In this document: one piece after another, positions 9,640 through 19,904 of the stretch
Numbering within the stretch: position 1 is the first letter of the stretch
How the letters are laid out: every line of letters begins with the position of its first letter
NCBI RefSeq assembly: GCF_963422355.1
Contig: NC_085087.1
Coordinates: 2,013,021-2,077,020 of the forward strand
DNA length: 64,000 nucleotides
Direction: 5' to 3'
DNA from: Corticium candelabrum
Lineage: Eukaryota > Porifera > Homoscleromorpha > Homosclerophorida > Plakinidae
Made by a program: the position numbers and the translations under genes
The notes under the pieces: generated by a model
The model's database searches: none
The model's input: only the letters and a program-made list of their open reading frames with translations
Told to the model about the DNA's origin: nothing

Positions 9640-12600
9640 CTTATTCGAAAACACGTCTTCGTGAGTAAAGGTAACAGTCTAACTCACATTCATCTTGGTT
9701 CATCCAGCCAGGTGGTCGCCGATTCCGATGAGGACGAACCAAATGTGCCATCTCTAGCCCTGGCTCTGGCTGCGCGACTTCTTTGTCAACCTCTGGTGTA
9801 CTCGCGTCGGACAGCTTAACAATCTCGTGACGGATGTCTAGTTCCTTCGTCGCACGCTCATGGCCATTAAGATAAGGCAATGAAAATCTTAGTTTGGTTG
9901 TCTGTTTGTTCTGTTGTTGATTTGATATCATCTCTGGATCCTGCAAAATCCATGGGTCGTTGGTAGTGAAGCCTTAACGTATTCAGATGGACTCGTTGTG
10001 GTCGACCTCTTTGTCGATAGAGACATTTTTGTAACTGTGGAGCGTCAGGATCTTGAACGGACAAGTAGAAAGTTTTGACAACTTTGTTGAAAGACCTAAC
10101 CGCCTGACTGTATAGCCACACATAGTCTCCTTCTCTACACTTTGTTGTCTCTTTATTCCTCGGGTTAAAGACTTTTTTATTTCTTTATGCTGTGCCTGGT
10201 TGTTTCTTCGTTCCCTATTTCTTGTGCTATTTGTAGTTTATCTCTCAGATCTTTGCCAAATGTGTAGTAGATTGCTCTTCCGGTAATCCTATATCAAGCT
10301 CAATATCAATTGGAAGTCTTGCTCTCCTTCCAAACAATAACTCGTGTACACTTTCTCCGGTGGATGCATGTTTCACTGTTTTAAGTACTAAAGACAGCCA
10401 CTCGGTCTAGTTCTCTTTGACATATTTTGACAACGCCTCAATGAGCGTTTTATTCATCCGCTAGTCCATCACATTGAGAATGATAAGAGGTGGTTATAGT
10501 CTTCTTCGTCCCAAGTAGCTTGCAGACTTCATGCATCACTCTTCCTTCGAAATTTGCTCCTCTGTCACTGTGGATGATTGCGGGAACTCCATAACGGAAA
10601 ATAACCTACTGGACGACAACAATTGCCACTGATTCTGCTCGTTGCTCAGAAAGTGGCAATGTCTCCACCCATTTAGTGTAGTAGTCGGCCATTATTAGGA
10701 TGTATTTATTCCCCGTTACTTGTTGGTAGTGGCCCAACAAAATCCATGGCCAACATTTCCATTGGACCGCCTATAGGAATCGATTGCAGGTCAGCTTGAA
10801 TCGGATTCTTGGGTTGCTTTTTCCTGGCATACCGTTGACACGTGTAAATATAGGTCTGGACTTGCTTAGTGTATCCTGGCCACCAGCAAATCTCCGAGAC
10901 CATTTCTATTGTCTTGTCGACTGCGAAGTGTCCACTTTGGATGTGCAGACTATGCAACACCTTTGGAATCAAGCATCTTGAAACCACCAGTCTTGGACTG
11001 TCTTCAATTCACTGAGACGGGATTTATTGTGAGCTGGTGACGCACTTCACCATTGCCATTTTCTATTGCGAGCTGGTGTCAGACTTTGCAAAAAGCACAC
11101 AACTGCTGACTAGTACGCCAGGGTCCTCGTACGAGTAAATAGGCAAGAAAATACTTGAAAACTTGGTAAATGACTGGGTCGTCTTCTTGCATCTCAGTCA
11201 TTTCGGATCTTGTCCACGTGGGGCATTGTCCAACAGCAATGGCTAACTTAACCACGGGTGTCGAGATGTCTTCGAATCGTCATCGAGATTTTCCTTCTTA
11301 GAATTCTTCCTTCTGTGCAATTGGTGCATGCCGAGAGAGTGCATCGGCACTTGTATTCTGTCTGCCTGCCTGGTCGATGTTGGATAGACTAGTCAAACTC
11401 ACTCAGGTACAATAACCATCCTGCTAAACTTCCTCGTGGTTTCTTGTTGGTCTTGAGCTACGTTCACGGACAATGTTTTGTGGTCAACACAAACGATCTT
11501 CCAAACAAGTATGGTCGGAAGTAGCTAAGCTCTGCTTTGTGCAGTACTATACTGGCATACGCAACTACATACTCCTCACCCGTACTTCTGAGAAAGTATT
11601 ACACCCAGACCATGGTTACTTGCATCCGTCGTCAAAATGAATTGAACATCAAACTTGGAAATGCAAGAATGGGAACAGTAGTCAGCTCTGTTGTCAACTC
11701 ATTGAAGGCTGCCCTACAGTCTTCACCCCAGTAAAATTGGGTCGCACGTCGCTCTAGGTTAACAGAGGGTTTGAAATTGTTGAACCCTTGTATAAACCGT
11801 CTGTAGTAGCCTACTAACCCCAAAGAGTTGCGCACCTCAGTCGCATTTGTAATCCCTAGATAAACACGAACTACTTGCACCTTGCTTTCTCAGCTTCTAA
11901 CCCTCTTCTAGACACGATGTGTCTTAGATAATTGACATTTGATCTCGTCAAACAGCGTTTCTTAGGCTTCAGCTTGAGGTTTGCATTGCGTAACCGATCA
12001 AAAATTTCTGACAGCCTGGCGATATGTTTATCGAATACTGCTGAAAAAAAGTTATGTCATCTAGGTAAACCAAGCAATGTTCCCACTGTAGTCCAGCTAA
12101 CACATATTCCATTAACCGTTAGAAGGTCGCAGGGGCATTGCACAACCCAAACAGCATTACCGTAAATTCCAAATGGCCATGTGGTGTTGATAAAGCTATT
12201 TTCCGCCTGTCTCTCGAGTCAACCTCAACTTGCCAATAGCCGTTGGCCAAATCTAAACTGACAAGCATTGCTAGAATCTAGCGTCTCATCCACTTGAGAT
12301 AGGGGATAGGCATCATTGATGTTTAAGGACCGGTAATCAACACTAAGTCGATAACTTCTACCCTTCTTTCTCACTAAAATCGCACCAAGGACTGGCTGAT
12401 AGAGTGATAATCCCATTCGTAACATGCCTTGAACTTCTTGCTGCACCAATGGCTTTAATGATTGAGGTAATCGCTATTGTCGTTGATTGATAGGACTATG
12501 TTCTTGGGTTGGTATGGCATGTTCAACGATGTTGGATTTCCTTACATCTGCGTCTCCTTGTGAGAATAGTTCTCTGTTATCTTACTGCAAGCTTGTCCAG

Positions 12601-13995
12601 CAGGCCTCCCTTGCCTGGGCTCAAACGGGTTGCGGATCAATCAAAATACTTGAGAAGGTCGAGGTGGTGCTTCTTCTCATGTAAGGTCTGGTGGACAGTA
12701 CAGGAAGAATCTGTTGAAATACATTGATCAGCAGGTACAACAGTACCCAATAACGTCCCCTTGTTGGGGCACCTTAAAACTTGCATAAACAGTAGTTGCA
12801 CCGGGCTACTTGCACTTGATTCAGGAACCATTACTCTGGCAATCAAAGCACCAGTACTGTCCATTTGCGTTTGGTTTGGCTCCAGTATTTGGGTAGTCGT
12901 AGTTGAACACTGCTGTCCATTACTATTAATTACTATTGCCATGGTAACCACACATTCGATTCTTGGTGTCTGCACTTGTGTCTCCAAAACCAAACTACAT
13001 TTCTGTGCATCTTCTTTCCTTTCTTCTGGTACATCTTTCTTGAGTTGCAGAGATAATCCTATCCAATCCAGATGTCCTCGTTTCAGATCTACTATCATTC
13101 TATGATGCAGTAGAAAGTCAAATCCTAATATGGGCCCTGTGTCTGTGGGTATAACCATAAAGCAATATGGAGCTAACCAATGGTCTAAACCGACCAGTAA
13201 ATCAACATTAGCCGCAATCTTGTTTCGGTGAACGCCTGCAAATCCACATTAACCGAAAACGGACGTAGCGGTTTCCCAACCACCATTGATATAAGTATCA
13301 ATATAGCACGGACTCTCTATTCCAATCACATGACCGCAAACCACTAGCGATTTAGCCATGCCATTGAACTGGTAAAACCTCCTTTAAGTGTTCCGGTTAG
13401 ATGTCTGTCCTGTTGTGGGCAGGTGGTTACCGCGGCGATCTATGTCTCCTGATGATGCTGTAGATCGTTGGTCACATTGTTGATCACAATCACAAACTAT
13501 GTGGCCTTGTCTACCACAGAAAACACCCTCCTCCGCGTGGCGGTGTAGACATCAACAACGGAAAATCGCGTTGCAGTTGTCCTGGCCGATTGCACTTGTA
13601 ACACAATCGCTCACCACTTCCGTGTTTGGTAGCCGGACGTCGTCCTGACGACAAAGCTGAATATTCATGTTGAATAAGTTGCCCTTGAAACGTTGATTGT
13701 TGTCGCTGTAACTACAATTGTTCCAATCTCTTCTCTAGCTACGTAATGTACTCATCTTTTGTTGACGTCCACGGCCTGGAGGGTGTGGCGAACATCTCCC
13801 ATCGACGGCAATAACTACGGCCTGTAATCCTTCAGTTGTCTTACGCCGATCACTCAACAGCATCAACTGTTCACTCTTGTAATTGTGGTTTTCCACGTGG
13901 TTTCTGCGTGGAGTTCTAGCTCGTGACGAACGAATTCTGGCATGCCTTCTATAAATCTGTCGGTTAGCTGCTGTTGCCGAATAACGGCTGACAGT
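9640..13995 (-). pseudogene. Decayed Ty3/Gypsy element 1 (gag-pol)
   Basis: Minus-strand pieces in the order expected for Gypsy. A gag scrap at about 13995-13870 has LTDRFIEGMPEFVRHEL. A CCHC-like Cys/His cluster lies near 13560-13490. A retropepsin region at about 13330-12640 has GPILGFDFLLHHRMIVDL. RT starts at 12449 (GAILVRKKGRSYRLSVDYRS) with VYLDD near 12080. An RT/RNase H joint at 11880-11632 has GLVGYYRRFI. The integrase HHCC region and GPMEMLAMDFVGPLP lie at 10987-10706, core residues (DYYTKWVE; IHSDRGANFEGR) at about 10700-10560, and the C-terminus ends near 9641. Many stops and frameshifts; the protease D-T-G is not intact. It is truncated in gag at about 13.99 kb where the ankyrin/Polinton region begins, and its 3' LTR is at 8800-9109. 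Confidence 0.85.
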
Positions 13996-14546
13996 TTCTG
14001 GGAGCCACCAACGTGGACACAGCTATGGTATGGGCCGCGAGTGGTGATTGCAAATCCACAGTTCGTCTGTGTTACGATTGGGGTGCCCAAGAAATCGAAC
14101 TGGCTACGAAGCATGCCGCAGAAAAACGCCATGAATCTGTTGTGCAACTATGTCGCGATTTGGGGGCTACCGTCATCGGACAGACTACGCTGTGTGCTGC
14201 AAGCAATGGCCACGAATCTATAGTGCGTTTGTGCTACGATTGGGGTGCTGAAGACCTCGATACTGTCATGACGTACCCCGCCAGGTACGGTCACATTAGG
14301 ATCGTGATTCTATGCCATAGATGGGGTGCAACCAACATCGAATGGGCCGCGCTATATGGCGAAGAAGGCGGTACGAAGAAATGGTGTAAATGTGTTACAT
14401 CTGCGCCAATATTGACTCAGATTGACCGTGCAAATGTGCGCCAATTTGAAGTCAATCTTGGGGTGCAAATGTGCCAGTTTGGGGACAATGTTGAGGTGCA
14501 AATGTGTCAGTTTGGGGTCAATTTTGAGGTCCAATTTGGGGTGTAA
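13990..14546 (+). CDS. Ankyrin-type repeat protein with DWGA repeats (Polinton-associated)
   Basis: An open frame of about 180 codons; ATG 14013 is possible but the frame is open further upstream. It has four repeats of about 33 residues ending in (L/C)C-x-(D/R)-(W/L)-G-A: STVRLCYDWGA, SVVQLCRDLGA, SIVRLCYDWGA and RIVILCHRWGA, with A-A-x-x-G-H-E-S at the repeat starts. This divergent ankyrin-like repeat is, to my knowledge, common in animal Polintons, which fits the capsid genes that follow. The last 50 residues come from a nucleotide tandem repeat and are probably not part of the ancestral protein. The 5' end is cut at the junction with Gypsy gag. The host or viral partner is unknown. Confidence 0.6.
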
Positions 14547-14570
14547 ATGTGCGGCCAATTTTGGGGTACA
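14440..14570. repeat. Imperfect short tandem repeat
   Basis: Roughly 35-bp imperfect units containing GGGGTGCAAATGTG(C/T)CAGTTTGGGG or TCAATTTTGGGGT variants, about four copies with shorter derivatives. They extend the ankyrin ORF artificially. Confidence 0.7.
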
Positions 14571-14634
14571 CGCTTATGTTGTCACTGGTTCTCTATATAA
14601 GAACAGACCTGCCAGCATCACAACCGCCCCTACA

Positions 14635-15040
14635 TAGCGAATAATTTTATTTGTCTTAGATTTGGAGTTGGTGGCAGCCGCTTACACCAAGGCTCCTCAT
14701 ATGGTTTCATCGTCTCCTCTGCATCTATATCATCGAAGGAAGGTATCATAACACACAATGCCGAGTCGAGCGCCTTGTGACCGATATACATGAGGTCGTG
14801 AAGTTGTAAGAGACGGATGAACTCTATTTGATTGGTGGGTTCAAGACATTCAAGGCCTTGTTGAGAGCAACCGCACTGAGATGCCCTTCTTCATCCAAAC
14901 GCAACAGATGTTTGAGATCCTCCATATACAAAGAGGTTGCATAAAAATGTTGCGCCCAATTAGAGAAACGAATTCTATATGATATAAAGATGTTGTGCAC
15001 TTGCAAAGCAGACGATTGGTACGGCATCGGCGCCTGCCGC
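14635..15040 (-). pseudogene. Unrecognised protein fragment in the Polinton-like region
   Basis: Two minus-strand frames look protein-like and abut near 14870. One is open from 15042 to about 14850 (contains SLYMEDLKHLLRLDEEGHLS). The other is open from about 14870 to a stop near 14635 (contains EFIRLLQLHDLMYIGHKAL and ends PNLRQIKLFAM). A single frameshift would explain the change. No family recognised. It overlaps the start of the VLTF3-like frame on the other strand. Confidence 0.35.
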
Positions 15041-15531
15041 AAACCCCAGGAAGTTACTCAGTGTCTCAACTGTGGGACTACCATCCACTACGACGAGCAG
15101 TGTTGGTACTGCGCTTTCAACCCTCTTCCAAAGTTAACATGGATCGATGCCATTCTTAAAAATGTGCATGTGGTGGTACATTTAAAAATGTGTGCGAGGG
15201 TGATTACGTATGCAAGAGCTGTGGTCTCCTCCACAAAGTAGAACAACTGCAAAATAGGCCGCACGCCCACTACCGCCCAAAATCCAAATACAACATGAAA
15301 TTCCACATCAGAAAACAACTGCAACGATTCAATTTCACCGAGGATCAGAAGAGGCTGGTCGTGATGAGAACTCGTCAGGTAGAGAGAATATGGTATAATC
15401 TCCACCAAAGAAAACTCATCAAATTGGATTTCATCCTATCCAAGATATTTACATATATGGGTATTCCAGACCAAGCCCAACAAAGCGCGCCCATCAAAGA
15501 GAAAACTCGATTCCAATACGAGCAATTATAG
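14990..15531 (+). pseudogene. VLTF3-like zinc-ribbon transcription factor, frameshifted
   Basis: The first frame (14990 to about 15160) has a Cys/His-rich part (VTQCLNCGTTIHYDEQCWYC). The second frame (about 15155-15531) has a zinc ribbon (CACGG ... EGDYVCKSCG), then HYRPKSKYNMKFHIRKQL and RKLIKLDFILSKIFTYMG. A zinc ribbon with C-x-C-G-G ... E-G-x-Y-V-C-x-x-C-G, then Y-x-R-x-x-x-F and a late K-x-x-F-I-L-x-K-I segment, is the layout of the poxvirus late transcription factor 3-like family found in large DNA viruses and relatives. If right, it would drive late (capsid) gene expression. The frames are broken near 15155-15165. It ends 17 bp from the convergent integrase stop codon. The assignment is by motif order only. 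Confidence 0.55.
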
Positions 15532-15547
15532 GAGACCATTGCCGATC

Positions 15548-16505
15548 TCATCTAAGGGTGGTGAGGTTGTCCACCCAACTGTTGAATGTATCGGGGTATC
15601 CTTTCCATTTGACGAACTGTCGTTGCCCCTTTCTCCGTATCACCTTCTCGATACGACACACACCATGGGTCGTCTTCTGTAGCTCTGGCTCGTAGAAGGA
15701 TCCGCCAACGGGCACACCATTCAAATTTTTGACCTTATAGGTCACTGGGTTGGTGTTCTGTATGTCGAAGATCTCGAAAACTCCTTTGGTTCAGGTGGGT
15801 GTGTATCCCTTTTCAGAGGCGGTCATTTTCTTGGATATTCGAACACGATCACCTACTTTGACCATTGTCAAAACAACGTGTTTGTGGGGTTCGACTGTGT
15901 CACCATACGGATTATTCCAAATGATTGATTCATTTCATTTGTCGCTGGCTTTGGTGGGGCTCATTCGTATAGACCTGTGATATAAGGTACTGTATTTCTT
16001 CAACAATTCACCTAAGACGTCTATGTACCTATAGATGTTGTTGGCCGACATGTATTTCCACATTCTCGTTTTAGGGCTCCATACCACCACCGCCTTGCCG
16101 TCATAGTATGTGGAAAATCTCTCGATGCCGTTGCCTTGTAGCCAGCGATCCATGGTCCTATTGTAAAATTCACCACCTCGATCCACTCACAACCTACTAG
16201 GTTTCCTTTTTGGTATCGTGTCGGAAGCACGAACGACATTTTTACCCGTTTTGTCTATCAACGTACTAAACCACGCGTAGATACTGAACACATCGATGAT
16301 GCTGAGAAGATACTTGATTTTGTTGTTATATTTTGAGACAGAATGCATGTCGACGAGATCTGCGGACCACGTGTCGTCCACCCCTCCCACTCGAACACGT
16401 CTCGTCGGAAACCGCGGTTTCGCTGGTTTATGGATCGATTTTTAGCTAGTTGGTCAGTCCACGATATTCTTTACCACCAACCGTGCTTGGTAAACGCAAC
16501 CCCTT
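15548..16505 (-). pseudogene. Polinton-type integrase with C-terminal chromodomain
   Basis: Retroviral-type DDE integrase in three overlapping frames on the minus strand. The N-terminal part at about 16460-16390 contains HKPAKPRFPTRRV. The catalytic core at 16390-16190 contains DDTWSADLVDM and YLLSIIDVFSIYAW, and about 16190-15935 contains DRGGEFYNRTMDRWL and YRYIDVLGELLKKY. The C-terminus at 15745-15548 contains GGSFYEPELQ and a chromodomain (IEKVIRRKGQRQFVKWKGYP, then NSWV). The W-x-A-D-L-V-D-M ... V-D-R-G-x-E-F-Y-N order plus chromodomain is characteristic of Polinton/Maverick and adintovirus integrases. Frameshifts lie near 16200 and 15930. The N-terminal zinc domain is degraded. Convergent with the VLTF3-like gene. 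Confidence 0.85.
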
Positions 16506-16511
16506 TCCGGC

Positions 16512-16733
16512 TCAACTACTAAATATCCCTTCGAGTAGTAGTCTGATAAGCGGTATAGTAGTTATAATTCCACCCAATCCATCACCCTCGATTTCTTTCC
16601 TCGACATAAATCTGGTTCTTGTGGTTCCAGACACCGGGCACGTCGATTTCATCACTATTCTAACGTTCTTTGTCCGCATAGGAGTTGGATTCACTTCCGG
16701 AGTCTTTCTTTTACACCTCACACAGTACGACAC
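16512..16733 (-). CDS. Small zinc-ribbon-like protein (DUF5679-like), viral region
   Basis: 73 residues starting MSYCVRCKRKTPE, continuing TKNVRIVMKSTCPVSGTTRTRF. The Y-C-V-x-C-K-x-K-T start, T-K-N-x-R centre and C-P-x-x-G-T ... R-F end fit the short one-zinc-ribbon proteins (DUF5679-like) seen in several large DNA viruses and Polinton relatives. The usual final Cys of the second C-x-x-C pair is missing (CPVSG), so zinc binding is doubtful. It sits between integrase and protease, on the same strand. Part of the C-terminus may have been altered by a frameshift. Confidence 0.5.
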   Translation of the reverse strand: MSYCVRCKRKTPEVNPTPMRTKNVRIVMKSTCPVSGTTRTRFMSRKEIEGDGLGGIITTIPLIRLLLEGIFSS

Positions 16734-16765
16734 TATGGTTCTATATATACGAATATATTAAGTGT

Positions 16766-17780
16766 TTACATAAAACCACCCACACAGCGTTCGTTTCTCA
16801 ATGATGGCACTTCGGCAAATTCGAGAAGAATATCTTGCATAGAGCGACCTTGCCAACATTAAACTATAAAGTATAAGCAATAGTAACCACACAGGACACT
16901 ATTCATATCTTGTAGCATGCTCGAATTGTACACGATGCCTTTTCCTGTCTTTTTCATATACTGGTAAACACTTTCCGTATGTCGCATCCCGAAGCTATCA
17001 AAGTGTTCCACATATCGTGTCTCGGGATCGTTATATATGGCCACACAATGGCTTCTATCACTATCAAAGTAGTCTTCTAGGTTGATGACTACAGACTCAT
17101 TGGCTTTGGGCTTTTTTGGTAGGGTGTCTTTACTGTAGGTGCCTCTATAGTTGTCTACCCCACAATTCTCGAGTGCCTCGTCGATCTGTAAATTGGTTAT
17201 AGGCCTCCATGTCTTCGCCTCTTTTTTTTTACCATAGCCAACGGAGCCCGGTAACATCAATTCTTTGCCCGCTCTGCTGACTCCGCTACCGATACCCAAC
17301 GTATTTAATATGAGTGGTCCTGCTAAGCCGGCCAACAACTCGCCAAGAAATCCACCCTTCGTGGTACTGGCTTTTCTAGCACCACGGCGAACCAAAACAC
17401 GACGAACAGCACCACCACTGGTAGCTTTCTTGATAGCTCCAGAGATAGCACCTGATGCTTCTTCAAGACCTAGAGTGCCGAGCACCGCGGGGGCAAGTTT
17501 GAGGATTTTAGGTGCATCTTTAGCTATTATAAAGCCGATCGAGCCGCCATATTCTTGCGATCTGCGACGGGGAGAGTTTCAAATCAATGTTCCGCCTCTG
17601 GGTCTTTGCCTTTGTGATCTTATTGTATCGATTTCTGGTTATATTTAAGACATCACCTCCCGATGACTGAGAGTGAGATAATGGTAGGGTGCAGCCCGTA
17701 TGTTTCTGAAGGGCACTTCGTAACTCTTCCTTCTGACTATCCGTCAGAGTAAACCCAAACTTGACGTAACTCATGGCCAT
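16766..17780 (-). pseudogene. pX-like protein and adenain-type cysteine protease, one disrupted ORF
   Basis: The N-terminal part (17780-17520) starts MAMSYVKFGFTLTDSQKEEL and has DVLNITRNRYNKITKA and DLKLSPSQ, the start typical of the pX-like protein of Polintons/adintoviruses. After a frameshift near 17545 the frame at 17485-16859 has a Gly/Ala- and Arg-rich part (RRVLVRRGARKA) and then the C48/C5 protease core: SHCVAIYNDPETRYVEHFDSFG with catalytic His and the adenain-like aromatic/acidic stretch, and LQDMNSVLCGYYCLYF with the Gln and catalytic Cys. A stop codon at 16859-16861 cuts the last about 30 residues, whose frame stays open to 16766. Adenain-type proteases process virion proteins. 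Same strand as, and just after, the capsid gene. Confidence 0.8.
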
Positions 17781-17794
17781 ATCTACAGGTTACT

Positions 17795-19355
17795 TTAAAC
17801 GATCACATTCATCTTGCAGCTCAACCCCTCCAACGTCATGTATCGATCCCTCAGTACCAAACAGTAAACGTGATACTCCGAATCGTCGGTGTTAGCCAGG
17901 TTTCTTAAGTTGCTCGCCAACTGCCATCTTGCTTCGAGGTCGGCCGTGCACGTTTCATCCTTTCTCTGTGCTTGGATACGTCGACATGTATTATCGGGTA
18001 GAGTGACGCAAAGTCTTCGACGGCCACTTGGCTTCCCGAATCAGTGTCTAAATAGTTCTTGACCGCTTTCTGGAATAACAGGTATGCCCTAAAGTAATTT
18101 CAGAGCCATTGACAAAGTTTGTCTCAATCTCCCTGTCTGGGTACTGTCTACTATTAACGCGCACACTCGACCGTGTCAGCTTGGCGTTGTCAAAGACTTG
18201 GTTGTTCTGTTTCTGATTCTCATCTCATTCGGTGGACGCAAACGCAACAAAGACGTGTCGAGGTAATTGCTCGATGACAACGGTGGTGACTCTCCAAGTG
18301 GGACTCAATGCGGCGGCTCCAAACTTATTTCTGTACACTCTGACATGCTCAAAATAGAGACTACGCTGTGCGCCTGATATGAGCAAAGCCTCCAATTGCG
18401 TCTGCACGGAGAGCGACCGTCAAACCTTGGGCATCCATAAGAACAAATGCCCGATGCCGAATTTACCTGTAGCTCCATCAATAGTTGTGGCAGCACCACG
18501 GATATAGTTCTTGACCGAATTTCTTTCTATGATGCAGGCATGCCTCACTCCCATCATAACCATACCGATATCACGATGAGATCCCAACATGGCACTCAAT
18601 GGTAGAAACATGGTAACCGTTTTATCACCCGTCGTGATCAATTGTTGTTCGCGGAAGCCCCTGTTGTGATCGGGATTTTCTGAGTCTATTCGCAAAAAAG
18701 TCAAGAGCCCTAAACACTTTTCCAGTTATACTGGCAGTGTATCACGCAAAGTCAAGGGCACCTTCACTGCGAGCGGTTTCGGGTAAAAAAGCTGCTCCCT
18801 AAACACGTTTCCAGTTATACTGGCAGTGTATCCCGCAAAGTCGAGGTCACCTTCGCTGCGAGCGGTTTCGAGTAACAAAGTTGCTCCAGGAACACTAAAT
18901 TGGTTAAGCTCAGCACCTCTCTTAGCGGTGTCGCCATACCAACACATAGTGGTCGCAGTACTTCTACCATAGTCGTCCAAGAATCGTACCAAATTCATAA
19001 TCGTGCTGGCTTGAAGTAGATATTGATTGACGTCCTCGACTACGTGGCCGTCGATTTGGTATTGAATACATCAAAAGAGCGACCATCCGTTGTTGACGAG
19101 TGTGATGACATCAGTAGCAGCGTAGTTGGTATCGTCGGTCGCTTTGACCAGTTTACCTCTAACCTCCAGCATCACTTTGTGAGAAAGCAGGTATTCGTCC
19201 AGATCTCGAGTCTCCATTTTGTGCTCTCCGAGTTTGTTCATATCACTGGAGTCGTTAGGAAGATTTTCTATGTATTAGAACTCGGAAATCGAGTCGTCCT
19301 CTATGGAATCCTTAAACACTTGAAAGTAGGGGGATACGATCTTTGACGTTTCCAT
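17795..19355 (-). pseudogene. Double-jelly-roll major capsid protein (Polinton/adintovirus type)
   Basis: From ATG 19355: METSKIVSPYFQVF, EYLLSHKVMLEVRGKLVKA, TDVITLVNNGWSLF and NLVRFLDDYGRSTATTMCWY. Further on it has LSAMLGSHRDIGMVMMGVRH, then PRHVFVAFASTE followed after a stop by NNQVFDNAKLTRSSVRVN and QYPDREI. The (V/I)-F-V-A-F ... N-x-x-x-F-D-x-x-x-(V/L)-x-x-x-x-V-x-x-N-x-x-x-Y-P block is a hallmark of Polinton-type major capsid proteins. The last frame ends MNVIV near 17795. Breaks: stops near 19277 and 19072, an 89-bp tandem duplication at 18708-18885, a TGA near 18225, and frameshifts near 18420 and in 18120-17950. It would form the hexon-like shell; here it is a fossil. Confidence 0.85.
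18708..18885. repeat. 89-bp tandem duplication inside the capsid gene
   Basis: Two adjacent copies (about 18708-18796 and 18797-18885) each contain CCAGTTATACTGGCAGTGTA and GAGCGGTTTCG and differ at a handful of positions. The unit length is not a multiple of three, so it shifts the reading frame of the capsid ORF. The same codons are read in the wrong frame in the second pass (residues LAVKVPLTLRDTL). Confidence 0.9.
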
Positions 19356-19629
19356 CGTACTATACTTAGAGGTTACATAAAAATTCATCGCAATCGTTTG
19401 ACACCACTACCCGCGATTATATTATTACTCAAGATAGCATGAGAATGACTATCGATGAGTTAGTTGATACGCTTTTGCAAGACTTTCTGGACCTGAGGAT
19501 TGGATGTCACCGTTCTTAATTGTCTAAGGTACCCGAAAGGTCTATATTACTAGCGATCTGATCCAGCTTAGAGGCCTAAACTTTGGACATAGCTTTCTGT
19601 GTGGCTGCCACTCCCTTGGCAAGCGCTTT

Positions 19630-19902
19630 TTATGTCACGTCTTGAGCCTTTTTGTCAACCAAGTCTTTACCCTTAGTCACCAGATCTTTCGCCTTGGATA
19701 TAGCCAAGTCTTTACCTTTAAGCGCTAGAGGTTTTCCTGCTATCAGAGCCTTTTTGGTCCCTAATTTGAGTAAATCCTTGACTTTGTTCAGAAACATCGT
19801 GGATACCGATTTCACAACATCTCTGGCAACATCCCACAGGTTTCTCAGGAGAGATCCCCCAATGATTTTCTTACGATACAACAGATTGCGTCTGGACAAC
19901 AT
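19630..19902 (-). CDS. Basic pVI-like small virion protein, putative
   Basis: About 90 residues from Met at 19902 (MLSRRNLLYRKKIIGGSLL), rich in Lys and in repeats of K-D-L (KVKDLLKLGTKKAL, KGKDLAISKAKDLVTKGKDL). IIGG followed by S fits the adenain cleavage pattern (M/I/L)-x-G-G/x, as in precursors of adenovirus minor virion proteins such as pVI. It lies between the penton-like and major capsid genes, same strand. The function is inferred from position, basic composition and the Gly-Gly site; the sequence itself is low complexity. Its frame is open through into the penton-like C-terminus. Confidence 0.45.
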   Translation of the reverse strand: MLSRRNLLYRKKIIGGSLLRNLWDVARDVVKSVSTMFLNKVKDLLKLGTKKALIAGKPLALKGKDLAISKAKDLVTKGKDLVDKKAQDVT

Positions 19903-19904
19903 GG

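Noticed and set aside
9119..9641. Canonical 8-bp hAT target duplication
   Set aside because: The flanks share only TCCCG(C); the eight bases on each side do not match.
12637..13105. Plus-strand ORF 12761-13105 as a gene
   Set aside because: Antisense shadow of the Gypsy element 1 protease region.
17265..17648. Plus-strand ORF across the protease region
   Set aside because: Shadow of the pX-like/protease frame on the minus strand.
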